Part shown: positions 18,702-29,493 of the stretch, in pieces
Layout: every line of letters begins with the position of its first letter
Numbering within the stretch: the first letter of the stretch is position 1
Origin: Podochytrium sp. JEL0797
Taxonomy: Eukaryota > Chytridiomycota > Chytridiomycetes > Chytridiales > Chytriomycetaceae
Direction: 5' to 3'
NCBI GenBank assembly: GCA_027596195.1
Contig: JADGJG010000227.1
Coordinates: 1-29,859 of the forward strand
Length of the DNA: 29,859 bases
Notes under the pieces: generated by a model
Told to the model about the DNA's origin: nothing
What the model saw: only the letters and a program-made list of their open reading frames with translations
Database searches by the model: none
Program-made: the position numbers and the translations under genes

Positions 18702-19543
18702 ATGACATCGGTCGACACCACCAACTTTGACGTCGACACGTTCCTCCGCCTCGAAAACAACGCCTTCTCGCAAGACCGCGAAGCCGAACGCATCCTCTCC
18801 CTCGAAACCAAATCCCAGAACCCACTCGAAATCCTCGAACTCGACACCCCGACCTGGCTCCTCGGAAAACTCGAAGAGAAACAAATCAAATTCAGTTACC
18901 GCAAAAAATCGCTGCTGTTGCATCCGGACAAGTGTAAACATGTGCGGGCGCAGGATGCGTTTGAGATGCTCAAGAAGGCGGAGAGTGAGTTGATGGAGGA
19001 GGGGAAGCGCGCGTGGTTGTTGGGGTATGTCTGGTACCCTTCTGATGGCGTTCACACACTCACTACGTCTCCTTCACAGACTCGTTGCTGAGGCCCGCGT
19101 GGCTGTGTACAAGCGGAGGGGTCTTCTGAAGCTGAACGCCACGAGCGAAAAGGGCGTCGTTTTGCCCGACTCAACAACCAAAGAGTGAGCCTTCCCCCCT
19201 TCCCCCCAACCTCCCCTTCTCATTACATCATTCATGATCACACCAATACTGACCACACAAACCCAGATTCGCCGTCATCGTCGCCGCCATCAAAGTCGAA
19301 ACGCGACGACTCCTCCAAGACCAGGCCTCGCGCGACACACTGCGACTCAAAAACGAAGTCGAGCGCAAAAACGAAGAAGACGAAAAGAAACTCACGGAGC
19401 GGAAGCGGAAGGTGGATCATGACAAGAAATGGGAGGAAGGAAGGGAAGAGCGGATTGGCGATTGGCGAAAGTTTGTGAAAAAGTCTGACGCGATCAAGAA
19501 GAAGAAGCTGAAGAAGGGGAGTGGGCCGGAGTTGCTGGGATGA
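18702..19543 (+). CDS. DnaJ-domain protein, DNAJC8/Spf31-like spliceosomal J-protein
   Basis: Three exons: 18702-19024, 19080-19184 and 19267-19543, giving 234 aa. Introns are 55 bp (GTATGT...TTCACAG) and 82 bp (GTGAGC...AACCCAG), both phase 2. The J domain runs from about residue 40 to 105, with NPLEILELD at its start and the HPD triad at 74-76 (LLLHPDKCK). Past it is a long charged helix rich in Lys, Arg and Glu (KNEEDEKKLTERKRK, then WEEGREERIGDWRKF). This matches the C-terminal half of DNAJC8, a spliceosome-associated J-protein. HPD is intact, so Hsp70 stimulation is expected; the site of action is probably the nucleus. The ATG at 18702 was chosen because the 32 codons before it have no homology and reach back almost to the previous gene. 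Confidence 0.87.
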
Positions 19544-19736
19544 GGGAGAATACAGCTTTTACATTTGCCAGTTGTGTCTGCATTTTTGAGTGCACGCGTG
19601 AGGCTAATGGGTACCCCCCCTGGTCTCACGCACGGGACACCCTCACACCCTTGTCCATTCGATATGCAAGTAGCTTCAAAGCCCGCCGAGCATTTGAATC
19701 CACTCCCAAAACGAACGATCCACAAAGAACCGCCAA

Positions 19737-21776
19737 ATGTCTCTATTATCCGACACCGAGCGCACCGCCAGACGCGTACATGCGAAATCCCCAGCAAATC
19801 ACACCAATGCATACTTCCAGTCCCAGCATCAAACTTCTCTTAACAGACCCACAAGCACACCTGCCCGAACCTCAACGCATTCCTCAACTTCCGGCAGCCA
19901 ACCGTACTACCATCATGACTTTGTCCCTTACAACCCGTCCTTCCACCCTCAATATTATACAGTTCCAGGCGTGGTCCTGCCTTCCCCTGCACCCTCTTCC
20001 TCTATCTCGAACCAAATATACCGGCAGTTGCACGGTCAAGTGGGTGCACCCGAGCCACCACACCCTCAAACCGTTTACTACCCTGTCCCGCACCAATACA
20101 TCCTCCAACAACCTCAACCATGTTCAAACTTTCTACCACCACCTCAACCCCGAACATCAAGAACCAGCAAATACAGCGGCACCACCTCCAGTAGCAGCAA
20201 ATCATCCAAATCCAGTTCCTCCTCCAGTTCCTCCAGCAGCAGCACTGAAACCCCTCTCCAAAGACCACCCCACCGCTTCCACAACGCATGCAACTCCGCC
20301 ACCCCACGTCGAATTGTTTCCCACCCTCCCCAGCGTCGCTTGAGCCACGTGACCCCGGTCCCCTCCCCTCTTCACAACGTGACCACCGTTGACGCGTCTC
20401 CCATCCAACCCATACAACACTTACCGCTCGTTTGTCCACCGGCGTACAGGACGAACTCATCGGCTCGAAACCCCGTCACTCTCTCCTCCGTCGACGCCAA
20501 ACACTCTGCAGACAACGCGTCCACCAAAGGCAGTGTCCACAGCAATCTCTTTTCCACTAAAAAGGACGCACTCGGCGCTCGGGAGCCCACGAGCTGTTTA
20601 TGCTGGTTGGTATGCCTCGCTATTGGCCTATGTGCCGCAGGTGTAGTATCTGTTTTCGTGTTTTGGAAGGTTGGGTTACCCAAAATGATGGAATCAGTGT
20701 TTAACGAAAGTGGCGATTGGATGAGTGAGTGGACCTCCCTTCGCGTTTCGTAAGCAATCTCATTGTTTACACCCAGATGCAAAAGAACCCATGTTTGGAA
20801 TCACGAGTCTGTCCGTCACGAATTTCACGCAAACCGGATTATTTGTCTCAATCGCATTCGAACGGTCCGGGTTCACACTGCCGCTGGGAGTTTCCGCGCA
20901 ACTCGCGCAAGGGTCTCAATGGCAATTTGACCTCTCAACAGGTTTGAGACATTATTGGCAGAGGTCAAATTAAACTCACACCCGACAAAACACCCCTCAG
21001 ACTCCAGCACAACATGGACCTCCCTCGCCACCATCCCCACCTTCCCCTTCCCCATCACACTCACTAACTCCCTCCTCTCCTTCAACGCCACCGACATTCC
21101 CATCGCGATCCAAAACGCAACCCTTCTCGCGCACCTTGTACACCTCCTCTCCACAAACACCTCTTCCCCTTCCACAACCCTCAAACTCACCATCCTCACC
21201 GACATCACCCTCGCCAATGGACTCTTTCCCGTCTCGAATCTCCCCCTCCAAACCATCCTCTCCCTACCCCCACCTCCCACACCCGCAACTTCATCCACAA
21301 ACACATCCATCCTCTCATCAATCTCAATCTCATCCCCAATCTCGAAACCAGGCCCACACTCTCTCTCTACAGCACTCACACTCCACCTCCGCACCCCGTC
21401 CAGAATTTACCTGCCACCACTCCAAAACGTGTCGTGCGTGGCAAGTGTTGCTTACACGCGTGTGGCGGTTGTGCAGGTGTCGAGTCTCGCAATCGATGTG
21501 GATTCAAGCGTGGTGGAATTACCTCAAGTAACAGTGCAAGCCGTGAATCCCACGACCCTATCAACCAGCAGTCCCAGTCTCATGGGATCAATAGCCGGTG
21601 TGATTGGGGTGATGGCGGGGAGTGGTGGTGGTGGAGGGGAGGTGGAGTTGACTGGATGGACGGTGGGTGGTGGGGTTCCGCTTTGGGTGCAACAAGTGAT
21701 TGAGGGGGTTGAAGTGAGGATGGAAGGTGGGATTGTGGTTGGGATGTTGACGCAGTTGTTCTTGCAGGTTGCTTAA
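19737..21776 (+). CDS. Single-pass membrane protein with disordered N-terminus and possible LEA2/DUF3712-like ectodomain
   Basis: Three exons: 19737-20724, 20777-20941 and 21001-21776, giving 642 aa. Introns are 52 bp (GTGAGT...ACACCCAG) and 59 bp (GTTTGA...CCCCTCAG), both phase 1. Residues 1-285 are rich in Pro, Ser, Tyr and His, with a near-pure Ser run around 150-169. One TM helix follows at about 288-310 (CWLVCLAIGLCAAGVVSVFV), flanked by Cys residues that may be palmitoylated. The C-terminal ~310 residues are beta-rich and hydrophobic (ITSLSVTNFTQTGLFVSIAF, then FPFPITLTNSLLSFN). This recalls LEA2/DUF3712-like proteins of fungal membranes. The likely topology is a type II-like protein with the LEA2-like part outside or lumenal. 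Family assignment is tentative. Confidence 0.68.
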
Positions 21777-22539
21777 AAATGAAAAAAAGGATGAAGGATC
21801 ACGCTCTCAATTGGAGAGAAACGGCTCTAAGCGTGCAAGTAAGATGAAGCAAGATTGGAAATGCAATCACCCCCAACCCAATTCAGTGGCACCTCATACT
21901 CGTCATCATGACAAGGCCAGCAGAGACGGGAAGAAAAGAGGAAATGCGCCCCCGATTACGATGTCAGCCCCCAACGGGAAGGGCACTTGAACCGACGCTG
22001 CCGGCCATCGTTTAGCAATAGAAGAAAGTTGAATGTATGTGCCACCAGCCCACCACTAATCTGGGGAAAAGGGGGAAAAGGAGGAAAGTGAGAGAGAGAG
22101 AGGGTTAGTTTGTTGTTCTAGCGCACTTCGGATAACTCATCGATTAGTTATCAATGGTTACGAACGGGGTTCAAAGAAAGGGAAGGTTCATTGTATCCAA
22201 TTTCCTCCCACTCTTAGTTACATTTAAGATTATGTGGAGGTGTATTCGATCGAATGGATATTAAGGGCGGCGTTTTTCGGTGGTGTGCCGCACTGCCGTC
22301 AATCTTTTTACGTTATTTCCCCCGCACAACGCAAACGACCTTGGGTTACGAAGTACCAAGGACGCATCCATGAGGTAACGATGGGTAAGAAAAGGGTCAA
22401 AAGTAATTCATTTCGATAAGCAATCGATTGGAATGCGATGGGAAGCGAGATCGGAGAATTCCCAATTTTTTATTTTTTTTCTGCTCGGCGCAAAACTCAA
22501 ATTGAATTTGCACAAGGTCGTGTGCCACCCACCGTTTTC
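21777..22539. other. Intergenic region upstream of the phosphatase gene
   Basis: No gene is supported here. A short GA run sits near 22089-22101. The AT-rich stretch at about 22450-22520, just before the phosphatase ATG at 22540, looks like promoter or 5' leader. An in-frame ATG at 22438 would add 34 residues without homology; I treat that as leader. Confidence 0.45.
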
Positions 22540-24805
22540 ATGAGCAGCACGCCGCGCACGTTTGATGCTTCCGTGTTTTCGCAGTGTGGGCTTCCTGTGC
22601 CCACGTTGGGGCACTACCCCGTTGACTCTGACCTTCCCTGGCACTTTTCGTGGATCGACTCAGACGGCGCCGTTGGCGGGTCCTCGGCGCCGACGGAGCG
22701 GCGACACTGGCGCGCACTTCGAGACCACGGCGTGGCCCTCGTCGTCAACCTGACTGAGGCCGCAGTGGCGCCGCCAAGGAATGCTGCGCCCAGGGGCGAC
22801 GCGGACTCGCTGATGCTCTTTGAGAGCGAGTGGGACGACCTCGTCGGTGACAAGGACGAAAGCAACTACAAGGGCAGGTGCGACAGATGCGCCCACAACG
22901 ACGAGGCATACGACAAGGACCTCTTCGCAGACATCGAACACAACACCATGAAGGTCCTCTTTCTACCCATCCCGGATGGCTCCGTGCCGCGCTTTGAGCA
23001 GATTGACATATTTCTGAGGGAGGCAGACAAGACTGTCAAGGAGGGAGGGAAGGTCGTGGTCCACTGCCAAGCAGGTGTGTGTGTGTGTGTGTGTGTCTCG
23101 CCAAGAATTTCCCACTCTGCTGACACAACAGAAAAAAATAACAAAAACAGGCGTGGGACGCACGGGCACCTTTCTCGCAATCTACCTCATCCACAAGTAC
23201 GGCTTCGACCCCTTGACGGCCATCACGCTGCTGCGCAACTACCGCCCGCAGTCCCTCCAGTTCCACTCGACGGACTGGCAGGTGGACCCCTTCCGCCTGC
23301 ATCCGGACCCCAAGGCGTACAACCGCAACATGGTGCAGGAGCGCTTCGTGGAGCGCTGGTGGCACACGGTATCGACGGAGAAGCGCCGCCAGAGCATCAG
23401 CATGGTCCAGCGCGGCGTGTCGCCCGCCTCCCAGCAGCACCTGATGGATTCCTTCTCAACGCAATCTTCGCGCGCTGACTCAGCTGTCGAATATTCTTCA
23501 TCGCTACAAAGGAGCAAACGCCGCACCTCATTTGTCATGGACGCCACACGTCTGATTCCCGACGACCCCACCGCTTCAGCAGACCACTCCTCGCACCCCC
23601 ACCACCACCTCAAATCAAAACCGAACCGCCGGCGCCACACGGATTCAGCAGCCACCTATGACAACTTCATGGACTATCTCGTGGCGCTTTCGAAACAGCA
23701 GAAACCCGTCGTTGCCACGGCGGCTGAATCGCAACTCTCGTCCACACTCCCTCCCCTCGCTCCTGTCACTGAAACGCCTTCCATCACACTCTCACCACAC
23801 CCGCTTGCCAACCCGACGGCCTCTATGCTCTCCTCCTCGCTCAACATCATCTCGAACTACCCCACCCCACCGCCGCGACCCCTCGAACTCTCATCCAGCT
23901 ACAAACGGGCACGAACGTCCGAATTCCTGGACCCTTCGAGCGCATCTTCGATTGCCCGCAACACTTCTGGCCTCTCGCCCAGCCACGCCCAACACCAACC
24001 AATCCCTCCCGCGTCCTCTTCCCTCTCCTCAAGCTTCACCGACTCCTTCTCCAAACTGTCATCCTCCTCTCCGGGCCTGCACCCATACACGCGGACGAAC
24101 ACGGCCCATCACCACCCCAACAACACATACCACCACCGCAAACGACACCCGAAACCATTCCTCCACCAGCAACAACAACAACCGTCTCCCTCCGTATCAA
24201 CCTCCTCCTTCCCAAAACAAAGCTCCTTCACCATCAGCTCGATCCTCCTCAAACTGATTGACCACCAACTGGACCAAAAATTTGCCGCGTTTGGGACACG
24301 CGAGTGTTGCGTGATGTTACCGCCGTCTTCTGACACAGCGGGAGCAGAGTCTCCCATGGTGGTAGTGGTTTCGCGGCCCAATTTGCCGGTTACGCGGGAA
24401 GCTTCTCGGGAACTATGTTATGGGTGTCGCGGGGTTGTGAGTGTGGGTCCGGAGTGGGTGCGTCCGCCTTCTTCTTCAAGTGGTGGCGGTGGGGCAGCTG
24501 GGGTATCGTCTTGGCCGGCGGCTGTACCGTTCCCGAGTCAACAGGATGTCGGGTTAGAACCGTATTCTTCTGTCACGCAAACACGGTGTGGCGACGCAAT
24601 GGAGATTGAGGATGAAGATGGGGAAAGCAGTTACACGAGCAGTGGCGGGGAGGGAGGAGGTATCCCTCGGGCGGCGGCGGTGGTTGTAGGGAGTGTTGGG
24701 AGCATCGGTATGACGAGTGAATTGAATGGGGCTGTCGAGGCGATGAGGTTGGAGGAGAGTCAGAGGCGGGAGGTTAGTCTTGCGGTTCGGAATCGGCATT
24801 TGTAA
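22540..24805 (+). CDS. Dual-specificity protein phosphatase, DUSP23-like catalytic domain with long disordered tail
   Basis: Two exons: 22540-23074 and 23151-24805, giving 729 aa. The 76-bp intron starts at the (GT)11 repeat and ends ACAAAAACAG; splicing is phase 1 and rebuilds the P-loop HCQAGVGRTG (His175, Cys176, Arg182). The general acid is probably Asp146 in LPIPDGSVP. The N-terminal FSWIDSDGAVGGSSAP and VALVVNLTE resemble human DUSP23. Between that part and the acid loop is an acidic insert of about 55 residues with CDRC, not found in DUSP23. After about residue 260 the protein is low-complexity (Ser, Pro, His, Thr), with a Gln run. DUSP23 itself is about 150 aa, so this is a much longer form. 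It should act on phospho-Tyr or phospho-Ser/Thr; the substrate is unknown. An alternative start is at 22438. Confidence 0.82.
23075..23096 (+). repeat. (GT)11 microsatellite at the 5' splice site
   Basis: Eleven GT units begin exactly at the donor of the phosphatase intron, directly after the codons for HCQA and the first base of Gly179. Every unit is a potential GT donor. Confidence 0.9.
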
Positions 24806-24963
24806 TTATTATTATGGTTTTTTTACTTTTTGATGGCTGGGTCCTGCAAGGAGCATTTTATTACTTTTATTTTTCGTCGTTGAGAGTTGGGGGGGGTCGT
24901 TTTTTTCGTCGCTGCTCGTCGTTGCAAATCTATTAATTTATAAAAAGAAATAAAAAGAGAGGG

Positions 24964-24977
24964 AATAAAGAAATAAA
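24964..24977 (+). terminator. Likely poly(A) signals for the phosphatase gene
   Basis: AATAAA occurs at 24964-24969 and at 24972-24977, about 160-170 nt past the stop at 24805. The next gene converges on this area from the right and stops at 25013, so the two transcripts may overlap. Confidence 0.4.
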
Positions 24978-25012
24978 GTAATCGACATCCGAATCTCCAC
25001 TCCTCCCCTTCA

Positions 25013-26548
25013 TCACCAGCCCCGAATCACCAACTCCACCCCGACTCCACCACCACCCCACGCCTTGTCCCACCTCCCCCTCAATTCCCCCAAATCCCCA
25101 CCCCCACCCACTGAGTAATAACTTCTCATCACGCCGTCCCCACTCCGAACAAAATCTACCCCAACCAACACGAACCGCTTGCCACTCCTTTCACTGCCCG
25201 TCCAAAACGCAGGCAGAGCCAACACATCGACTTCCTCGACCGTCGCGTCGCCCGTGTAATCCTCCGTCCCGGGACTCGCTTTGATGGTGAGTGTGTGCAA
25301 GTGCAGGAGGTGGGGGAGGACTGTGTGGGAGAGGGTGGGGAGTGTGAGACCCGCGGAACGCGAGAGACTGAGGGTGAGGGATTGTAAGTGTTTGAGAGTG
25401 GATAGGGAGGTGAGGATTTGTGGTTGTGCTGGTGATGAAGGATCCTCTTCAGTGATGGAGTTTTGTGCAGTTGGGACGTGTTTGGCGAGACTTATATCCA
25501 AGTTCACCAACTGCGTGAACCGCAGCAAAAGCGGTATGAGAGCGTCATGAGAGATACAGGGTGGTGGGTCTCGTACGGGGTACGTGTGTCGTACGCGGAG
25601 TTGGAAAAAGTGGGAGGTTTGTTTAGGCGGCGGCGCGGACGGGATATGGAGTGTTGTGAGTGTTGATGGGTGGATTTGGTTCATGCAGGTTGTGAGGGTT
25701 TCGTTGGAGACTTGGAGACGGGTGAGGACGAGACGTGTGAGGCGGAGTAAAGGGGTGGTGGTGGAAGTGGGAGGGGTGAAGAGGGTGGAGAGGATATCAT
25801 CCGTTACGCGTGTACTGATTTCGAGCGTTTTGAGGTTGAGGCGGTGCAGGTGGAGTGGGAAGTGGGCGAGGAGTGGCGGTGGGGGGAGCGGGAGTTGGAG
25901 GTTCACGTGATGAATGTTGGGACAGTGGGTTAAGAGAAGGGCGATTCCGTAGTGGATTGAGTCTGCGGCGAAGGGGGTTATGGAGGGGAGTGAATCCGAG
26001 TCAAGAAGATGCACTCTGCGTTGTGGGTGAATGACGGCTACATTCTCGCTCTCATTTTCCTCATCACAAAGCTCAACAACGCTTGATTCGCAATCCTCCT
26101 CCATCTCACATACTTCCGAATCAACTCCACCAAGTTCGCCTTCACAATCCACCTTCGAATCCCTCCGCCCGACCACCTTTCCTTCCTCCCTCGGATACGC
26201 ATACCAACAAACCCCATCCTCCACTCCCTCTACCCCCTCATCCTCTCCACCAACAAACATCCCCAAATCCTCCACCCGCTGCACCCACAAATGATACACC
26301 CCCATCGTCAACCCCAACCGCGACGCCGCGATCGCGTCCAGAAAGCGACGCCACTCCGCGACGCGTGCAAGCGGAGCAAGCCGCGGTGATTTCCAAATAT
26401 GGGGTAACGCGGCGTCGAGGAATGTGTGTGCCGTGAGGGCGAGGGAGAGGAGGGATGTGGCGGGGAGGTGGGATGCGATGTGGAGTTTGAGTTCATGCGG
26501 GAGAGTGGAGAGGGCTGGGGATGTGGGTGGTGCGAGGTGTGTGGTCAT
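25013..26548 (-). CDS. F-box protein with LRR-like C-terminal part
   Basis: Single-exon gene of 511 aa; its ATG is the complement of 26546-26548. Residues about 14-55 look like an F-box (STLPHELKLHIASHLPATSL, then LTAHTFLDAALPHIWKSP). Residues about 95-175 form a strongly acidic low-complexity insert. After it come leucine-rich segments at irregular spacing, such as LNLKTLEIS, LTRLVLTRLQVS, LVNLDISLA and LQSLTLSLS, which fit a degenerate LRR fold. It probably acts as a substrate adaptor of an SCF ubiquitin ligase. It shares the general plan of the F-box/LRR gene at 7231-8916 but is not obviously a close paralogue. It is divergent from the desaturase gene. Confidence 0.75.
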   Translation of the reverse strand: MTTHLAPPTSPALSTLPHELKLHIASHLPATSLLSLALTAHTFLDAALPHIWKSPRLAPLARVAEWRRFLDAIAASRLGLTMGVYHLWVQRVEDLGMFVGGEDEGVEGVEDGVCWYAYPREEGKVVGRRDSKVDCEGELGGVDSEVCEMEEDCESSVVELCDEENESENVAVIHPQRRVHLLDSDSLPSITPFAADSIHYGIALLLTHCPNIHHVNLQLPLPPPPLLAHFPLHLHRLNLKTLEISTRVTDDILSTLFTPPTSTTTPLLRLTRLVLTRLQVSNETLTTCMNQIHPSTLTTLHIPSAPPPKQTSHFFQLRVRHTYPVRDPPPCISHDALIPLLLRFTQLVNLDISLAKHVPTAQNSITEEDPSSPAQPQILTSLSTLKHLQSLTLSLSRSAGLTLPTLSHTVLPHLLHLHTLTIKASPGTEDYTGDATVEEVDVLALPAFWTGSERSGKRFVLVGVDFVRSGDGVMRSYYSVGGGGDLGELRGRWDKAWGGGGVGVELVIRGW

Positions 26549-26918
26549 TTTTTGGTTTGGGGGGGTGAGCGCGCGTTTGTTTTGAAATTGGTTTTTGTGA
26601 CAATTTTTTTGTTGTTCTGGTTTTTAAGGGGTGGAGGTTGGGGGGGTGAGGGGGGGACTTCAATCTTTCCAATCACCAAAAGCCGCAGTGGGAGTGCGGC
26701 TTTTTTACGATTTCGAGAACGGGGTGAATGGGTCAGTCCGGCTGCCTGGCACATCGGTCTGTTCCACGGTGATCCGGTTGTTTCTTCTCTTATCATTCTT
26801 TTTTCGTTTCTTTTCCATTTTGCAACAGAAAATTGCATTTGATCGGAACAGGGGGACATGCGCCAAATTTACGGAAATTTCAGGGCCTGTGTTTTTTTCT
26901 GTCCCGCGATAATCCGAA
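26549..26918. other. Divergent intergenic region between the F-box gene and the desaturase
   Basis: This region should hold the promoters of both genes. The F-box side is rich in G and T. A strong hairpin followed by T-run lies at 26678-26706. No open frame here has a recognisable domain. Confidence 0.5.
26678..26706 (+). other. 10-bp hairpin followed by a T-run, upstream of the desaturase
   Basis: AAAAGCCGCA pairs perfectly with TGCGGCTTTT around the 7-nt loop GTGGGAG, and the T-run continues to 26706. In bacteria this would be a textbook intrinsic terminator. In this eukaryotic context, about 215 bp upstream of the ATG at 26919, it could be a leader structure or chance. Confidence 0.6.
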
Positions 26919-28521
26919 ATGGCAGTCAAGGACGAAGAGAAGCTCGTGAACCACCACAAGGCCGAGGAAGCAGCCCTGCTCGGAGACGATGTTCCTGTAA
27001 ACGTTTGTAAGTTCTACATATCATTTATCTCGTTTGACAGGCATCCATCCGCGTGTCAACTTTTTCTCTTTCTCACCTATCAACATCCCATGTGACAACA
27101 CCCTTGCCCCCGCACGAACAGCCTCAGACAAAGGAGCTGCCAAACTCACCGTCGGAGCCCTCCGCAAGAGCCTGCCGCCACAGGTGTTTGAAAAGTCCTT
27201 GACCCACTCGTTGTGGTACTTCGTCCTCGACTTTGCCGTCATTTTCGCGTGCATGCGGTTCTATTCGGAGGATATGAGTTGGCCTATTTACGTTCTGTAT
27301 GCAAATGGTATGTGCGGGGGGGATGGATGGGTCATCCGATTTTTCTTATCGCCGAAAGAGATTCAGCCTGAACGAACCTCGATACTGCCCATCAACCGAG
27401 ATCCTAATCACAAAAATTCCCTCCCCCACCACCAACCCATCATGCAAATCAGTTACCGGTCTCTTCATGTGGTGTCTCTTTGTCGTAGGCCACGACTGCG
27501 GCCACAACACCTTCTCCAACAACAAACTCATCAACGGAATCCTCGGCCACATTTCCCACGGATTCCTCCTCGTACCTTTCTACCCGTGGGCCAAATCCCA
27601 CGCGACGCACCACGCGTACCATCAGCACAAGGATAAGGACAAGTCTCACTCCTGGAACGATCGCGAAGAGGAAGGACTCTCGGCTTACATGCTCGCGCAA
27701 CCGCTCTTGATTCCAGTCCTCTACCCCGTTTTTTACCTGTTTATTGGGGTGCCTGATGGGAGTCATTATAACCCGTTGAGTAAGCTGTTTGCGACGCGCA
27801 AGGATTCCGTGTTGTGCGTGGTGTCGGTGTCGGTTTGTCTCGCGTATTTGACGGCGTTTGTGCAATTGTGGGGGTGGGAGAAGTTGGTTTGGGTGTATGG
27901 GGTTCCTTGGTTGGTGTACAACTACGTGAGTGTTTGGCTTTTGATTCCGAGTGTGAGCAAATTTGTCTAAACTCAGTTTTTCCTGTTTGGGTTTGCAGTG
28001 GCTCTACAAGGTCACCTTCTTGCAGCACCACGGTGACGACACGGTTGTGTATGGAGAAGGATCTTGGGACTTTTTGACGGGAGGGTTGCAAACGATTGAC
28101 AGAGTTTACGACACCAACACGGGTGCCTTGGATTCCGTCATGGTATGCGTGTTTCTTTTTGTTGCTTTGAGTGCGGGTAGCTAAAATCCATACAGCACAA
28201 CATCACGAACGGACACGTTGTTCACCATCTCTTCTCCACCTCGATTCCTCACTACCACTTGATGGAAGCCACGAACGTGAGTGTCTCCCACAAAGTTTTC
28301 CTTTTTCCAACTCAGCATACTCATCAACCCACAAAATGCAGGCCATCGTCCCGCAACTCGGCGACAAATACAAGCTCGTGAAGGGATTCCCCTTTGTTGA
28401 GCTCATGCGTCACCATTGGTTCGCAACGAGACCTTACCTTGTGAAGCGGATCGGAATGTGGGAGTACATTAGCCAGGATCAGTACAAGACTGAGAAGGCT
28501 GAGGATGTTGCAGCAAAATAA
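26919..28521 (+). CDS. Membrane fatty acid desaturase, delta-12/omega-3 type
   Basis: Six exons: 26919-27006, 27122-27307, 27453-27925, 27999-28142, 28196-28276 and 28342-28521, giving 383 aa, the usual length for this family. Introns are 115, 145, 73, 53 and 65 bp. The three histidine boxes that hold the di-iron centre are HDCGH (105-109), HATHH (141-145) and HVVHH (304-308). The ending HHLFSTSIPHYHLMEAT is typical of FAD2-like desaturases. It should insert a double bond, probably at delta-12 or omega-3, into acyl chains of phospholipids in the ER, using electrons from cytochrome b5. Regiospecificity cannot be told by eye. Hydrophobic segments lie around 60-75, 93-104, 172-192 and 213-248. 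There is no fused cytochrome b5 domain. The ATG is the first after the hairpin-containing leader. Confidence 0.92.
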
Positions 28522-28610
28522 GCTGGGACTTTGGGTTAGATTTCTTTTTTCCTGTTGCCGCGGTCGGGTTTGGCCGCTTTTACTTTTCTATTTGGGGATT
28601 TGATATCTAT

Positions 28611-28616
28611 AATAAA
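28611..28616 (+). terminator. Poly(A) signal of the desaturase gene
   Basis: AATAAA sits 90 nt past the TAA at 28519-28521 and 61 nt before the ATG of the next gene, so transcript end and next promoter are tightly packed. Confidence 0.55.
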
Positions 28617-28676
28617 GAGATTCAGTTTTCAATTCTGCACCTCTGCATTTCTTTTTTGATTATTTTCCTTGGAAAA

Positions 28677-29493
28677 ATGATGACGCCGGCGGACTGGAGA
28701 GCCCTCCATCTCGGGGCGAGTTCCATCCTTGTCTCTTTGTCCATGGTCGATCGCACTATTGCAAGTGCACCCGCAAAGCCCATCGCAGACACCCAAAAAC
28801 CCGCAAAGAAAGAGCCGTTCCTCGTCGGGTTGTACGGCAACAATCTCCTCGTCCAGCAAACCCTCGCCACATGCGTCGTATTTGCAGGATTGATCCAAAT
28901 GGCCGACGTACTCATCTTTCGATCCGATCTATTCGAAGAGGTAAACTGCATTGCGTTCACGTGCGCGGATTCTGACAAGTCGAGATTTCCACAAAAAACC
29001 CCAGCCTTGGACTTCCTCCCAACGACGATCCGCATACCTCTCCCACGGCTTCATCCTCCTCCGACTCTGGGCCATGGGAACCCTCGAAAAAGATTTCACG
29101 TTCACCGTCACGAAACCGCGCGAACTGTGTCGAAAGGGACCTTACGAAATCCTCTTGCACCCGGGGTACACGGGGATCATTGGATGGTCTATTTTTCAAA
29201 GCGCGTGGTTGTTTGATGATAAGGCTGTCTTCATGCAAATTATTACGCGCGGGGGGCAGTTGTTGTTGGATCATTGTACGAATCCGATGCATTTGGTGAG
29301 TATGGAGGTGGACAAGTTGTTGGATGTGTCGTGGTTCTTGTTTGCGTTTGCGTTGGTGGCCGCGGCGGTGTTGTTGCCGCCTGGGTTGATCAAGAGGATG
29401 GAGTTGGAGGAGGAGGAGCTCAAGAATGCGTTTGGGGACACGTTTGAGGCGTACAAGAAGGATCGGTGGAGGCTTATTCCGTTTCTTTATTGA
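28677..29493 (+). CDS. ICMT/Ste14-like membrane methyltransferase
   Basis: Two exons: 28677-28940 and 29005-29493, giving 250 aa. The 64-bp intron (GTAAAC...ACCCCAG) is phase 0. The frame opens at a TTG (28656); the first ATG is 28677. The C-terminal half carries the isoprenylcysteine carboxyl methyltransferase signature: GPYEILLHPGYTG (133-145), then RMELEEEELKNAFGDTF (219-235) and AYKKDRWRLIPF. Hydrophobic segments lie about 11-25, 60-80, 100-112, 145-157 and 195-215. True ICMT methylates the C-terminal prenylcysteine of Ras and a-factor-like proteins in the ER, using S-adenosylmethionine. Related proteins methylate other lipids, so the substrate is open. A GTGAGT at 29296 might suggest another intron, but the frame reads through well and there is no suitable acceptor. 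Confidence 0.82.

Noticed and set aside
29296..29325. Further intron in the ICMT-like gene at GTGAGT
   Set aside because: The only near AG would make an intron of about 20 bp, and the uninterrupted frame leads straight into the conserved EE...FG...Y motif.
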